A stretch of DNA of 64,000 bases from Pseudoalteromonas shioyasakiensis. Its GTDB lineage: Bacteria > Pseudomonadota > Gammaproteobacteria > Enterobacterales > Alteromonadaceae. Made by a program: the position numbers and the translations under genes. The notes under the pieces are model-generated. The model made no database searches. It was not told the DNA's origin and saw only the letters and a program-made list of their open reading frames with translations. The stretch spans positions 2,128,001 through 2,192,000 of the forward strand of contig NZ_CP077770.1 of NCBI RefSeq assembly GCF_019134595.1, written 5' to 3'. Shown here piece by piece: positions 16,717 through 26,879 of this stretch (position 1 is its first letter; each line of letters begins with the position of its first letter).

Positions 16717-18787
16717 GTTTTAACCTATCGTATAAACCTGATGCACGAGTAACAGATTTATTCATTGCCATAAGCAGTACATTTTTATCGGCCACCAGCT
16801 CAAATGTGGTTTTCGCGCGGGTGATACCCGTGTAAACCAATTGTCTGTTAATACCCTGATTAGCCTGTTTTATTGGCGGTAAAATCATTGCTGTATAAGC
16901 AAATTCAGAACCTTGCGACTTATGAATTGTCATAGCATACACTTTATCGTGAGCAGGTAAACGTGCGGGCGAAAAGGCGCGAATATTTTCTTGTTCATCA
17001 ACAAACATGGCTTTTAACTGACCTTGCTCATCGTGCATTAAAATACCTATGTCGCCATTAAACAGTTTTAGCTGGTAGTCGTTTTGGCTGATCATAATTG
17101 GCATACCCACGTAATGCCTTTGATATGGCGAGATTAAACCTTGTTGAGCCAGTGCTTTTTCAATACGCTGATTAAGGCTATTTACACCATAATCTCCCTC
17201 TCTGACAGCAGCTAGCAACTGATAATGCGAAAATGCTTTATGCACACTGGCAACACTTGCCCCTTGCTGGATAAGCTGCAAATAATCGTGATATTGCAAC
17301 GCCGCTTGTTGCACAAATTGCTCAATCGGTTTACTAATTACGCTGTAATTAAGTTTAAGGTCTTTAAAGCCACCTTGATTAATCGTTTGCTCAACGTAGC
17401 CCAGTAAGCCACTGTTATTGGTATTTACAGCTTGTGCTAATTGACCAATGCCGCTGCTGTCATCAAAACGATAACTTTGCTGTAAAAACGCAATACAATC
17501 GTTGAGTACAAAATGACTGCTCGCCGAGGGTATCTCGCTCTGATTATTAAAACAAACGCGATTAAGCTGCGCAGCTCTATCACTACTGTAATCAGGCATT
17601 TTGTCAAGCTCTAACCCTTGGCATAGGTCGCTAAGAATACTGCCCGTATCAACCGAGGCTAATTGGTCTTTATCACCGAGTAAAATAAGCCTTGCATGGC
17701 TTGGTAGTGCCTCGATTAGTTTTGCCATAAGCGATAAATCTACCATCGATGCCTCATCAATGATCAGTACATCTAAATGCAGCGGATTACGCTTGTTATG
17801 GCGAAACTTATTGGTATGCGGAATAACGCCCAGTAAACGGTGAATCGTTTGCGCGCTTTCAGGAATAAGTGGCGCGATATTATCAGGGATCATATTAAGC
17901 TTTTGCTTTGCCCCTAAAATCGACTCGGTTAAACGCGCTGCCGCTTTACCTGTCGGTGCAACCAGCTTTATTGTTAGCGGTGCACTGGCATACAAAGATT
18001 GTAATATTGCTAGTAGCTTAGTTACTGTGGTGGTTTTACCGGTACCCGGGCCGCCAGTGATCACACTAAAGCCTTTTGTTGCGGCAATCGCACAGGCTAC
18101 TTTTTGCCAGTTTAATGTTTTAATAGGATCGCTTGGGTTTGTTGTATGTTCACTATTAGGAAAATACACCTCAAGTAATGCAGTTAATTCGGCTTCATCA
18201 AGGGTGAGTTCTTTCGTTGCTAAATGATGTAAACGCGAAGCCAGTGTGGTTTCGTACTCTGCCAATCGGGCAAAATAAAGTTTATTCGCAAACAATAGCA
18301 GTGGTTTGTCGTCCCCGACACACTCAGCATTCATTAGTTTATTAACGGCTTCAGCAAGGCCAAATTCCATATCAAACGGGGTTAAAACATCAGGGGCTGT
18401 AATGCTGGCATCAGCTAGGCTTTGCTGTTTAATTTCAAACGGGTTTTGCCAATTTATATTTACGAGCTCTAAACAACTGTGCTGACTTTGCTGCGCTGCC
18501 GCAAGCAATAAAATCAGGTAAAAAACCTCATTATTCGTTGCATCGTTATTCTCTATCAGTGTTTGTGAACCGGCTACTGTTTCTGTGCCAGTCAATAGCT
18601 CTGCGAGTTTCACATCAACTAAGCGAATACGTTTTGCCTCAAGCAAATAACTTAGTAAAGGCTGCGTTTTAACCTCTGTGGCAGGCAACACTGAATCGCT
18701 TTGGGCATGTTGTGCTGGTTGTTCTGGCTGCTTATTCATTGGCTCGTTTGGCTCATGGTCATCAAAGCCGAATGTCATTTGACTCAT
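16703..18787 (-). CDS. recD: Exodeoxyribonuclease V alpha subunit RecD
   Basis: A 694-residue 5'-3' SF1B helicase, the fast motor of RecBCD. The Walker A motif ITGGPGTGKTTT is near residue 240, with motif Ia VAPTGKAAARL, Walker B VLIIDEASMVD near 342, QQSYRFDD, and the C-terminal motif VYAMTIHKSQGSEF followed by YTGITRAK. It has the usual N-terminal domain that docks on RecC. The ATG overlaps the recB stop by 4 bp, so translation is coupled. Confidence 0.96.
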   Translation of the reverse strand: MSQMTFGFDDHEPNEPMNKQPEQPAQHAQSDSVLPATEVKTQPLLSYLLEAKRIRLVDVKLAELLTGTETVAGSQTLIENNDATNNEVFYLILLLAAAQQSQHSCLELVNINWQNPFEIKQQSLADASITAPDVLTPFDMEFGLAEAVNKLMNAECVGDDKPLLLFANKLYFARLAEYETTLASRLHHLATKELTLDEAELTALLEVYFPNSEHTTNPSDPIKTLNWQKVACAIAATKGFSVITGGPGTGKTTTVTKLLAILQSLYASAPLTIKLVAPTGKAAARLTESILGAKQKLNMIPDNIAPLIPESAQTIHRLLGVIPHTNKFRHNKRNPLHLDVLIIDEASMVDLSLMAKLIEALPSHARLILLGDKDQLASVDTGSILSDLCQGLELDKMPDYSSDRAAQLNRVCFNNQSEIPSASSHFVLNDCIAFLQQSYRFDDSSGIGQLAQAVNTNNSGLLGYVEQTINQGGFKDLKLNYSVISKPIEQFVQQAALQYHDYLQLIQQGASVASVHKAFSHYQLLAAVREGDYGVNSLNQRIEKALAQQGLISPYQRHYVGMPIMISQNDYQLKLFNGDIGILMHDEQGQLKAMFVDEQENIRAFSPARLPAHDKVYAMTIHKSQGSEFAYTAMILPPIKQANQGINRQLVYTGITRAKTTFELVADKNVLLMAMNKSVTRASGLYDRLKHEAS

Positions 18788-21700
18788 AGCATGGCTCCTT
18801 GTGCGAATAAGCTATCAAGCTCAGTTATTTGCTGTTTTGTTAGCTGATTAAAATACACCCCTTGCCCTTCGCTCATACCACGTAAGAAGGTGTAGTAAAC
18901 ACCCCCTAAATGCGTATCGCTATCGTAATCTTGAATACGTTGTTTTAATAAACGGTGCAGTGCCACTGTATAAATTAAATACTGCAAATGATACTGGTGA
19001 CTGGTCATGGCTTGCTCTAGTTGCTCATGTTGGTAGTCAGCCGCACTATTGCCTAAAAAGTTCGATTTATAATCAAGAATATAATACTTACCCTGCCAGC
19101 AAAATATTAAATCTATAAAGCCTTTTAGTAAGCCTTGCACCTCACTAAAATCAAGCTGCCCGGGTAAGTTAAAATGTTTAACTAAAACCTGGTTAAGCTT
19201 ATCGCTTGAGAGTGATAACAACGGTAAGTTAAATTCCATTTCGACCAAACAGGTATCAGGCTCAAGTACTGATAAACTAAGCCCTTTATCGTTTAATGGG
19301 CAATTCAGTGCAGCAAGGATCCACTGCTCGGTCATTTCCTGCCAGCTTTCGTCAATATGGTATTTTTCGAATAACGTTTTGATCACTTTATCTAATGCGT
19401 GGTCGTTTTGCTCTGTGGCTGGACGCTTCAACGCATAAGGGTCAGTAAAGTCTAATTGCTCAAATATTTCATGCAAACAACTACCCGGCTTTGCGCCTTT
19501 AGGGAAGCTGTAAGGTGTTAAAGCATTGGCATTTTGAGCTAAAAACTCATCTTTTTCGTGGTCTTCATCACTGCGACCAAGCTCAATATGATCAGTATGC
19601 TTTTTCAACGTTAAGCTACTAAAGCTGGTTGAGCGCCAATCACGCTGAATGTCTGCTTTAACAGTATTAACTTGATAGGCTTGCTCTTTGCCTGCACCAG
19701 CGAATGTTAACTTTTCTAGCTCATCTGCTTGGCTAAACGCCTCATAATGCATGTGCGCAGAGCCTTCACAAAATTGTTGTAACAATGCGCGCCATTCATC
19801 GCTCGATTTAATCTCTAACCCTGCAAATAATACGTGGCCAATGCTAGTACTTTGAATACCTGGGCGAGCACTGCGACCTAGCGCAATGTTATACATACCC
19901 ACGGAACAAAAATGCACAGCACGAGTTAGTGCTACGTAAAGTAATCTTAAATCTTCAGCCAAGCGCTCTTGCTCAGCTTTTTGCATTGCGTCGTCACTTT
20001 TAGCAAGGTCATAAATAAGCTTACCGTCTTTATGGTAAAGGGCTTCTTTGCTTTCGCGATAACCACAGGCAAACGGCATGAATACAATCGGGTACTCTAA
20101 GCCTTTTGAGGCGTGCATAGTGACAATTTTCACCAAATTAGCATCGCTTTCTAGGCGTACTTGCACCGCTTCACCATCTTGTTGACTGACTTTTTGCGCA
20201 AACCAACGCAGCAATCTGTGGGTGCCCTCAAGCTCAATTTGCTTTTGCTGTAAAATTTCCCCTAAATGACGGAAATCGGTGAGCCAGCGCTCAACGTTGT
20301 AGCCTAAGCCTTGCCAACGTGCTGCGAGCTGGTTATGGCTTAATAAACGCTCGAGCATCGCCATAGCGCCTTGTTTATGCCAAATATGAGCAAGCTGAGC
20401 AAAAAAGTTTAAATGCTCTTGCCATGCACTTTCATTTTCGTGAAGCTCATAAATGCGGTTGTAGCTTAAGCAAAACAATGGCCCTGCTAGTACACCACGC
20501 AGTAATGACTCATCATACTGACCATGCAATGCCGTTAAAAAGTTCAGTAAATGATGACTAAGCTCTTGGTTAAAAACACTATCTCGCGATAAATACACAC
20601 TGGCAATGGCGGCTTCTGCCAGTGCTGTTTTCATAAGCTGTGCTTCGTTTCGGTCACGCACTAACACACAGATATCGGCGGCAGTGAGTGGTTCTCCTGC
20701 GATAGTCGCATGGCCTGCATTAGCTTGCTTGAGTAGCTCAGTAATTTTTTTCGTATATTGCAAAGCCAATGCTTGTTGAGCAACCCCTTTGCTGGTTGGC
20801 TTGTTGTTAGCTTCGGCGTACTCATCAACAAAAACCGAAAATTCAAACGAACTGGGCATTTCACCGTTTATTAAAAACGCTTTGTCTTGCTGTTTTCCTT
20901 TGGCATTAACCTTTTGAAATGGGATCGCATCGTTATAAATAAAGCTATTAGCAGTTTTAGCAAATAAGCGGTTTACGCTATCAACAACCCCTTCACTTGA
21001 GCGGTAGTTGGTATCTAGGGTGTATTGCTTACCCTCTAAAACAGCTTTTTTTGCGCCAATATAAGTAAAAATATCTGCACCACGGAATCCATAAATAGCC
21101 TGTTTTGGGTCACCTATCATGGCAAGGGTGGTGTTTTTAATGCCATAAATACGGCTAAAAATACCGTATTGAACTGGGTCGGTATCTTGGAATTCGTCAA
21201 TCATAGCAACCGGAAACAAAGCGGCAATTTTTTCACTTAACGCTTGTCCTTGCTCACTTAAAAGTGCCTGATGCAAGTTACTCAGTAAATCATCTGGAGT
21301 AATAACGCCTTGCTCTTGCTTACGTTTAGCTAATGCACTTGCCACCCATTTAGCAGCGTATTGCACTATCGCAATATTCAACCCGTTATTGATAAGGCTA
21401 CTGAGTTTAGCCATTTCATCGAACTGAGCCAGCATTTCATGACTCAGCAAGCTGCCGTTTTTCTTATAATTTGCAGGGTCGCTTAAATTCTCTGTGCTCC
21501 ACACTTCGAACGAGTATTTACTGGTACCAAATACAAAAAATAGCTCATCATTGTTTATATACTCTTCAAGCGCAGCAAGGCTGTTTTTTCGGCCTGGGGT
21601 TTTTGAGCCACTTAAATCAGATGCTTTTACAGCATTAATAAACTCACTCTCACGGCACGCAGTTTTAAATGCTGGTACTTTTGCCACAAAGTTGTCGCGC

Positions 21701-22359
21701 GCTTGCCATATTTCGTCAAGGTCGTACTCAGGTGTGATTGTTGCCCCTTGTTTATTGAGTAAACTCAATACCTGTGAATACAGTGACGCCGGCACTGGAA
21801 AAATATCGGTAATTGCTTGGGTGCGCTCTTTTGATTGTGGGTAAACAAAGGCACGCCAAAAGTCATTAAGGGTTTCTTGAATAAGCTCACGCTCATCTAA
21901 AATAAACTCTAAATTAAACGCCACGCCGGATTCAAAAGCATGTTGTTTCAGCATGCGCTGACAAAAGCCATGAATGGTGAATATAGCTGCTTCATCCATC
22001 GACTTTGCTGCAGCGTCTAGCAAATCAAATGCGGCGTGTTTGTCAGTCACCTCGTTAATGACTTGCTCAATCAGCTCATCATCGGGCTCTTTGCCAAGCA
22101 GTGCATCTCTGGCATTGATTATACGCGCCCGCACACGGTCTTTAATTTCTTGGGTTGCGGCTTCAGTAAATGTCACCACCAGTATTTGCTCAACACTTAG
22201 AGGCGTATTTAATTGTTCATCTTCACCAGTCGCTTTTTGTAAGCCCAACAAATACCGTAAATACAAACCTGTGATAGTGTAGGTTTTACCTGTACCAGCA
22301 CTGGCTTCAATTAGGCTTTGCCCACACAGTGCCATACTCATTGGATTAAGCGTTTGCAT
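18784..22359 (-). CDS. recB: Exodeoxyribonuclease V beta subunit RecB
   Basis: A 1,191-residue 3'-5' UvrD-like helicase plus nuclease, the core of RecBCD in double-strand-break repair and degradation of foreign linear DNA. The Walker A motif EASAGTGKTYT is at residues 18-28, DEFQDTDPVQYG and GDPKQAIYGFRGAD near 390-420, VTMHASKGLEYP near 750, and the nuclease motif ILDYKSN near 1,100 has the catalytic Asp and Lys. All motifs are intact. Its ATG overlaps the recC end by 14 bp. Confidence 0.96.
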   Translation of the reverse strand: MQTLNPMSMALCGQSLIEASAGTGKTYTITGLYLRYLLGLQKATGEDEQLNTPLSVEQILVVTFTEAATQEIKDRVRARIINARDALLGKEPDDELIEQVINEVTDKHAAFDLLDAAAKSMDEAAIFTIHGFCQRMLKQHAFESGVAFNLEFILDERELIQETLNDFWRAFVYPQSKERTQAITDIFPVPASLYSQVLSLLNKQGATITPEYDLDEIWQARDNFVAKVPAFKTACRESEFINAVKASDLSGSKTPGRKNSLAALEEYINNDELFFVFGTSKYSFEVWSTENLSDPANYKKNGSLLSHEMLAQFDEMAKLSSLINNGLNIAIVQYAAKWVASALAKRKQEQGVITPDDLLSNLHQALLSEQGQALSEKIAALFPVAMIDEFQDTDPVQYGIFSRIYGIKNTTLAMIGDPKQAIYGFRGADIFTYIGAKKAVLEGKQYTLDTNYRSSEGVVDSVNRLFAKTANSFIYNDAIPFQKVNAKGKQQDKAFLINGEMPSSFEFSVFVDEYAEANNKPTSKGVAQQALALQYTKKITELLKQANAGHATIAGEPLTAADICVLVRDRNEAQLMKTALAEAAIASVYLSRDSVFNQELSHHLLNFLTALHGQYDESLLRGVLAGPLFCLSYNRIYELHENESAWQEHLNFFAQLAHIWHKQGAMAMLERLLSHNQLAARWQGLGYNVERWLTDFRHLGEILQQKQIELEGTHRLLRWFAQKVSQQDGEAVQVRLESDANLVKIVTMHASKGLEYPIVFMPFACGYRESKEALYHKDGKLIYDLAKSDDAMQKAEQERLAEDLRLLYVALTRAVHFCSVGMYNIALGRSARPGIQSTSIGHVLFAGLEIKSSDEWRALLQQFCEGSAHMHYEAFSQADELEKLTFAGAGKEQAYQVNTVKADIQRDWRSTSFSSLTLKKHTDHIELGRSDEDHEKDEFLAQNANALTPYSFPKGAKPGSCLHEIFEQLDFTDPYALKRPATEQNDHALDKVIKTLFEKYHIDESWQEMTEQWILAALNCPLNDKGLSLSVLEPDTCLVEMEFNLPLLSLSSDKLNQVLVKHFNLPGQLDFSEVQGLLKGFIDLIFCWQGKYYILDYKSNFLGNSAADYQHEQLEQAMTSHQYHLQYLIYTVALHRLLKQRIQDYDSDTHLGGVYYTFLRGMSEGQGVYFNQLTKQQITELDSLFAQGAML

Positions 22360-25300
22360 GATCTGCCTCCTGTGCTAATTCAACGAGTGGCGATAACAGC
22401 AGCTCGCTCCATTTTATAAACTCTTCTTCACAGTCTTTAAGGCTCTTTATGGTTAAGCGAATGTATGGGTTTTCACCTTCGCCTATGCCTATGTATTGCG
22501 GCGCGAATTTATTGTTTGCTTTAACCATGTCTTTATCTGTTTTTATGTACTCGTAACCACTGACCGGGAAAAACGCCACAGGGCGAGTTAAAAGCGTTTC
22601 ATAAAGCGAAAACCAATCGTTCAAATACTTACGGGCATCGTCTTCAGACAAGGGGGAAAAACTAATTTGCTTGTCTAAACCAAGAATGAGGGTTTCAACC
22701 GGCTGGCCCATTATTTGCGCCGCTAAATGATGCACAAAGCCGCGAATTACATCTTTTGCTTTAATACTTGCGGTGCGATAAAACACCTGTTTTTGACCAT
22801 AAATATGATTTAACCAACCTTCTAAGGTGGTATTGGCAATTTTAATATTTACTTCAACGGGTAATGCTTCATCACCTTGAATATGCGCTTTCACTTGCCC
22901 TGCAAGCGCATCAACTCGGTGCTGCATACTTTCAAACACAAGGTCGCCAACATGGGCTTGAGGTAATTCACCGCGCTGCATTATTTGCGCTTTGTTAAGC
23001 GGTAGCTCTTGAATGCTCGCTTCGAGAATTTCATCGAGGTAAAAGTAGCGGCGTAATGCATCTAAACTAAATGGCTCTTCATCTTTAGCGATATCGTTAA
23101 ATTGCGGTAAGCGTAAACCCAAACTTTGTTGATAAAAGCTCTCGTGCGGCTGGCAAATACTGCGAATAAACTGAGTTAACTCAACACTGCTTTCTGGCTG
23201 TACACTAAGCGCTTGCTGTGGCTCAGGGTTAACAGCTTGAGTTGGCATCCACACAGGGTTATAGCTGTGTAATTGTGTGGCTAACTGTTTGTTTGCTTTT
23301 TGCTCGTCATCAGTTTGGCTTTTATTACCTTCTTTGTTAGTGGTCAGATAATAAGCCGGGTTAAATGGCTGTAAGTGCTGATAATTAATCAGCGCCTCTG
23401 GTAGCTTTAAGTGAGTTGCTTGATCGGCAAATTCAAAGCTACGGGCTATGTATTCCAAAAGCTCGCTCACTAAAGTTGAGGGCATTCTTGGTTGGTTATC
23501 AAAACAAGAACGGCCAATATAACTGATGTATAAATTCTCACGGGCACTTAAAATCGCTTCTAAAAATAGGTAACGGTCGTCGAGCTTACGAGAGCGGTCG
23601 CCTTTTTGGCGTTTTGAGAAAGGCACTAAGTCAAAACCAATTGGCTGAACGGTACGCGGGTAATCTGCATCATTTAAACCTAGCATGCACACCACTTTAA
23701 ATGGCACTGCACGCATTGGCATCAGCGTACAAAAGTTAACTTGCCCCACTAAAAAGCGCTGTCCTACGCCTTTTTCTTGAATACCTTGTTTTACAAGGTA
23801 ACTAACAATGCGTTGCGAAACGTTATGTTGGTAATCGCCATTGTCATAATGCTTTATCAGTGTATCGAGCACTTTTTGCAGTACTAATAAATCCCAGCTT
23901 TGCTCGCCTTCATCGCTGTACACATCACTTAATAATTCTTTTAGAATTTCTGCCTTTTCGTTAAGTGGCGCATCAGCTTGCAGCTTGGCTTTATAACGGG
24001 CCAGTACATCAATAAATTCAATGAGTTTATTTAAGGTATTTAATGCCATACCCTCAACTTCATCGGCACTGTAAATCCCCGAAAACGGCAATTGTTCATC
24101 CCGTTGTGCAACACCTAATAACAAGCGGTTTAGGCCATGTTGCCAAGTGTTTAAATCTATTGCGGGTAAGCCAAAACTATCTTTGTGGGCGGCATCTAAG
24201 CCCCATTTAACGCCAACGCGTTCAAGCCAAAAACCTATTTGCTCATATTCATGAGGTTCGAGGTTAAACTTTTCGGCAATTTGCGTGACTTGTAGTAAAT
24301 CAAGAATGTCAGATACACCAAAGCGTGAGTAAGGTAAATCGGCTAAACTGGCAAACGAGCTAAGCACAGGTTTTTCTTGCTCTATGGCTAAATCGGCTAA
24401 CGCATAAGGGATAAAACGTCGCCCTTCGGCACCACCAAACACCGCCTCAATATACGGGCTGTAAGTGCCAACATCTGGCATCATTACAATAATATCTTTT
24501 GGTGTTAGCGCTTTATTTTCATTGAATAAATTGAGCAAGTAATCGTGTAGTCGTTCTACTTCACGAAGTGGCGTGTGACAATCGCTCAGCACAATGCTGG
24601 TATCATCAGTCTGAATCGGCAATTTGCCTTCGTCATTAATAAACCATTCTTTATCAGGCGTTAGTGATTCACCCTTAAAAGCTAATTGGTAAATTTCAGA
24701 CTGAATTTGCGATAACAAGCTTTGATCAAACTCGTTATCGAAACCATCAAGCCACTGCGCATCTAGTTGCAGTAACTGCTCAAAATAATCTCGGCCTAAT
24801 TTACCCCATGACGAGAGTAACGGGTTACCAATAAAAAAGTACTCGTGATCAGGGTTTTTAGCGCTGTCTTCAAGCGCTTGCAACTGCGGGCGTTTGGCAT
24901 ATTTAGCGGCAATCTTGGCTGCTGTTTTTTCATCGAGTGTGTCGCCCCAGTAATGCTCACTAGGGTTAAAGAAAAACAAAAACACCTGCGTTTTTTTCGC
25001 AATGGCCTGAAATACTTCAAGCTGGCTGCTCGCAATTGCAGAAATACCAAATAAACTAATGCGCTCAGGTAATAGGCTTGCGTCCATTTTTTCGAGGGCT
25101 GCAAGGAGTTTATCTTGCATATTGGCGCGGTGATATTGGCTTTGCCCAAGTTCTTTACTATGCGCCACCAGCTTACGCCAGAGATCTGGCTGCCATGGCG
25201 CAATGCCCACATCAACATCATCAAGTTCATCGATGCCCTGCTCCCAAGTGGCAATCCAATTGGGGCGATACATTAAATATTGGTCATAAACGTCGGCAAT

Positions 25301-25690
25301 TTTCTCGCACAAGGCAAAGGTTTTTTGCCCTTCACTGTCACCATCTAAATAGGTTTTAAGTGGTAAGTACAGCGGCTCATCAATGCAGTTTGGTAAAATA
25401 GCAAACAGCTTCCAAGCAAGGTTAGCTTTGTTATACGGTGATTCACTGGGTACATCAGGCAGCAATTGTTGGTAAAGCTGCCATATAAAACTCGAAGGCA
25501 GCGGAAAATCGACCTGAGCGGCAATCCCTAAGTGTTCACTTAAACCAATTTTTAGCCACTGCGACATACCTGGTGACTGCACGAGCACAATTTCTTTTTT
25601 AAAAGGGCTCGTTAGCGGATTAACTTTAAGAAGAGCGTGAAACCGCGCTTGCAGTGCTTCCATGCGATTTGATTGAATTATATTCAGCAC
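22346..25690 (-). CDS. recC: Exodeoxyribonuclease V gamma subunit RecC
   Basis: A 1,114-residue RecC, which scans the unwound strand for the Chi sequence and holds RecB and RecD. The N-terminus MLNIIQSNRMEALQARF and the motif VLVQSPGMSQWLKI-like segment near residue 35 match the family, as do CMLGLNDADYPRTVQPIGFDL and RKLDDRYLFLEAILSA. The start is a GTG with AAGGA 9 nt upstream. It is first of the recC-recB-recD-GNAT operon. The local Chi sequence cannot be deduced from this window. Confidence 0.95.
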   Translation of the reverse strand: MLNIIQSNRMEALQARFHALLKVNPLTSPFKKEIVLVQSPGMSQWLKIGLSEHLGIAAQVDFPLPSSFIWQLYQQLLPDVPSESPYNKANLAWKLFAILPNCIDEPLYLPLKTYLDGDSEGQKTFALCEKIADVYDQYLMYRPNWIATWEQGIDELDDVDVGIAPWQPDLWRKLVAHSKELGQSQYHRANMQDKLLAALEKMDASLLPERISLFGISAIASSQLEVFQAIAKKTQVFLFFFNPSEHYWGDTLDEKTAAKIAAKYAKRPQLQALEDSAKNPDHEYFFIGNPLLSSWGKLGRDYFEQLLQLDAQWLDGFDNEFDQSLLSQIQSEIYQLAFKGESLTPDKEWFINDEGKLPIQTDDTSIVLSDCHTPLREVERLHDYLLNLFNENKALTPKDIIVMMPDVGTYSPYIEAVFGGAEGRRFIPYALADLAIEQEKPVLSSFASLADLPYSRFGVSDILDLLQVTQIAEKFNLEPHEYEQIGFWLERVGVKWGLDAAHKDSFGLPAIDLNTWQHGLNRLLLGVAQRDEQLPFSGIYSADEVEGMALNTLNKLIEFIDVLARYKAKLQADAPLNEKAEILKELLSDVYSDEGEQSWDLLVLQKVLDTLIKHYDNGDYQHNVSQRIVSYLVKQGIQEKGVGQRFLVGQVNFCTLMPMRAVPFKVVCMLGLNDADYPRTVQPIGFDLVPFSKRQKGDRSRKLDDRYLFLEAILSARENLYISYIGRSCFDNQPRMPSTLVSELLEYIARSFEFADQATHLKLPEALINYQHLQPFNPAYYLTTNKEGNKSQTDDEQKANKQLATQLHSYNPVWMPTQAVNPEPQQALSVQPESSVELTQFIRSICQPHESFYQQSLGLRLPQFNDIAKDEEPFSLDALRRYFYLDEILEASIQELPLNKAQIMQRGELPQAHVGDLVFESMQHRVDALAGQVKAHIQGDEALPVEVNIKIANTTLEGWLNHIYGQKQVFYRTASIKAKDVIRGFVHHLAAQIMGQPVETLILGLDKQISFSPLSEDDARKYLNDWFSLYETLLTRPVAFFPVSGYEYIKTDKDMVKANNKFAPQYIGIGEGENPYIRLTIKSLKDCEEEFIKWSELLLSPLVELAQEADHANA

Positions 25691-25766
25691 TTTACACTGT
25701 CCTTGCTTGAAACTAACTAATTGACACAGTGTAAGATATTTTAATTAGATGGGATAGAGAGAAATA

Positions 25767-25798
25767 CCCGCAAACAAGGCTTATTCCATGTTTGCGGG
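25767..25798 (-). terminator. Probable terminator after the phosphoesterase operon
   Basis: Perfect 10-bp stem CCCGCAAACA / TGTTTGCGGG with a 12-nt loop, 20 bp past the PhoD-like stop. The U tract on the minus strand is weak (TATTTCTCTC). Confidence 0.65.
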
Positions 25799-25817
25799 CA
25801 TGAGCTGCAGGCAATAT

Positions 25818-26879
25818 TTACTGGTATGGGCTTATCGTCGATAACGCAAACTCGGTGTGCATGATCTCATCACCCTTGATACCTTTAAGCGCAATACGAA
25901 TGGTAGGATCTGCTTTTTGCCAATCGATTGTTAAATCGCCGTAATTCACTTCATGAGTGTAATCACCCACACGGTGTTTATTAGGGCTAACATCTTTCCA
26001 CTTTTCTGTAAGCCCAGAGCTGGTCATCTCATATAACGGGTAATCTAAGTTATCTTGATATTTTGAGAGCTCACCCCAGTGAGTATCGCCACTGACAATA
26101 ATCACAGCATTTACTTTATGCTTTTTAATAAGCGCAAATAAACGCTCACGATCAGCAGGATAATTTGCCCATGACTCCCAACCTGTAAAATCAGCTAATA
26201 GCTGCAAGCTTGAGGCAATGATTTTTATCTTTTCATCTGACTTAAGCTCTTGTTCGAGCCATAGCCATTGGCTTTCGCCAAGCATAGAGGCGTTTTTATC
26301 GGTTGTTGGGCTATAAGGCCCTTGTTTTGCTGGCTTTCTTTCAAGTTGGTAGGTCATCGCCGATACATGATTCAACGGCGCGCGATTAAAACGAAGATCA
26401 GGCATGATCACCTTTACTGTTTGCTCACCTTCACCGTACGTGTAAGAAGTGTAAATACCATCTTCACGAGTCCTGCGATCAGAATCTGCTGGCTCTTGCC
26501 AAAAGTCGAGCATGATTTTTCGTGATTGCTGTTTTTTCGGGTATTCGCTGCCAGCGTCATTTTCGCCATAATCATGGTCATCCCAGATGGCTATTATTGG
26601 TGTATTCGCACGTAATGTTTTAAAGCCCGGCTTTTGCCCTAAACGTTGATATTTATCGGCAAGTACCGACATATCTTCGGTATCACCATAAATGTTATCG
26701 CCAAGGAACATAAATAAATCGGCTTGCTCTTTGTTGATAGCATCAAAAATGGGGATAGCTTTGTCTTGATGACCACATGAGCCAAACAAAATTTTACTCG
26801 GCGCGGCAATCGCATTCGCACAACTAACCAGCATTAACCCAGATAAGGCACTTCTAAAAAAACTAAGCGTTAAACTCAT
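25818..26879 (-). CDS. PhoD-like alkaline phosphatase
   Basis: A 353-residue exported metallophosphoesterase of the PhoD family. The signal peptide is FRSALSGLMLVSCANAIA. Catalytic motifs are GSCGHQ near residue 34, MFLGDNIYGD near 58, IWDDHDYGEND near 97, and VSGDTHWGE near 263. It would release phosphate from phosphomono- or diesters in the periplasm. Its ATG overlaps the end of the preceding phosphoesterase gene by 4 bp. With the upstream TonB receptor it forms a likely phosphate-ester scavenging unit. Confidence 0.9.
   Translation of the reverse strand: MSLTLSFFRSALSGLMLVSCANAIAAPSKILFGSCGHQDKAIPIFDAINKEQADLFMFLGDNIYGDTEDMSVLADKYQRLGQKPGFKTLRANTPIIAIWDDHDYGENDAGSEYPKKQQSRKIMLDFWQEPADSDRRTREDGIYTSYTYGEGEQTVKVIMPDLRFNRAPLNHVSAMTYQLERKPAKQGPYSPTTDKNASMLGESQWLWLEQELKSDEKIKIIASSLQLLADFTGWESWANYPADRERLFALIKKHKVNAVIIVSGDTHWGELSKYQDNLDYPLYEMTSSGLTEKWKDVSPNKHRVGDYTHEVNYGDLTIDWQKADPTIRIALKGIKGDEIMHTEFALSTISPYQ

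Noticed and set aside
16703..25690. Chi recognition sequence of the local RecBCD
   Set aside because: Chi varies between lineages and cannot be deduced from over-representation in a window of this size by eye.
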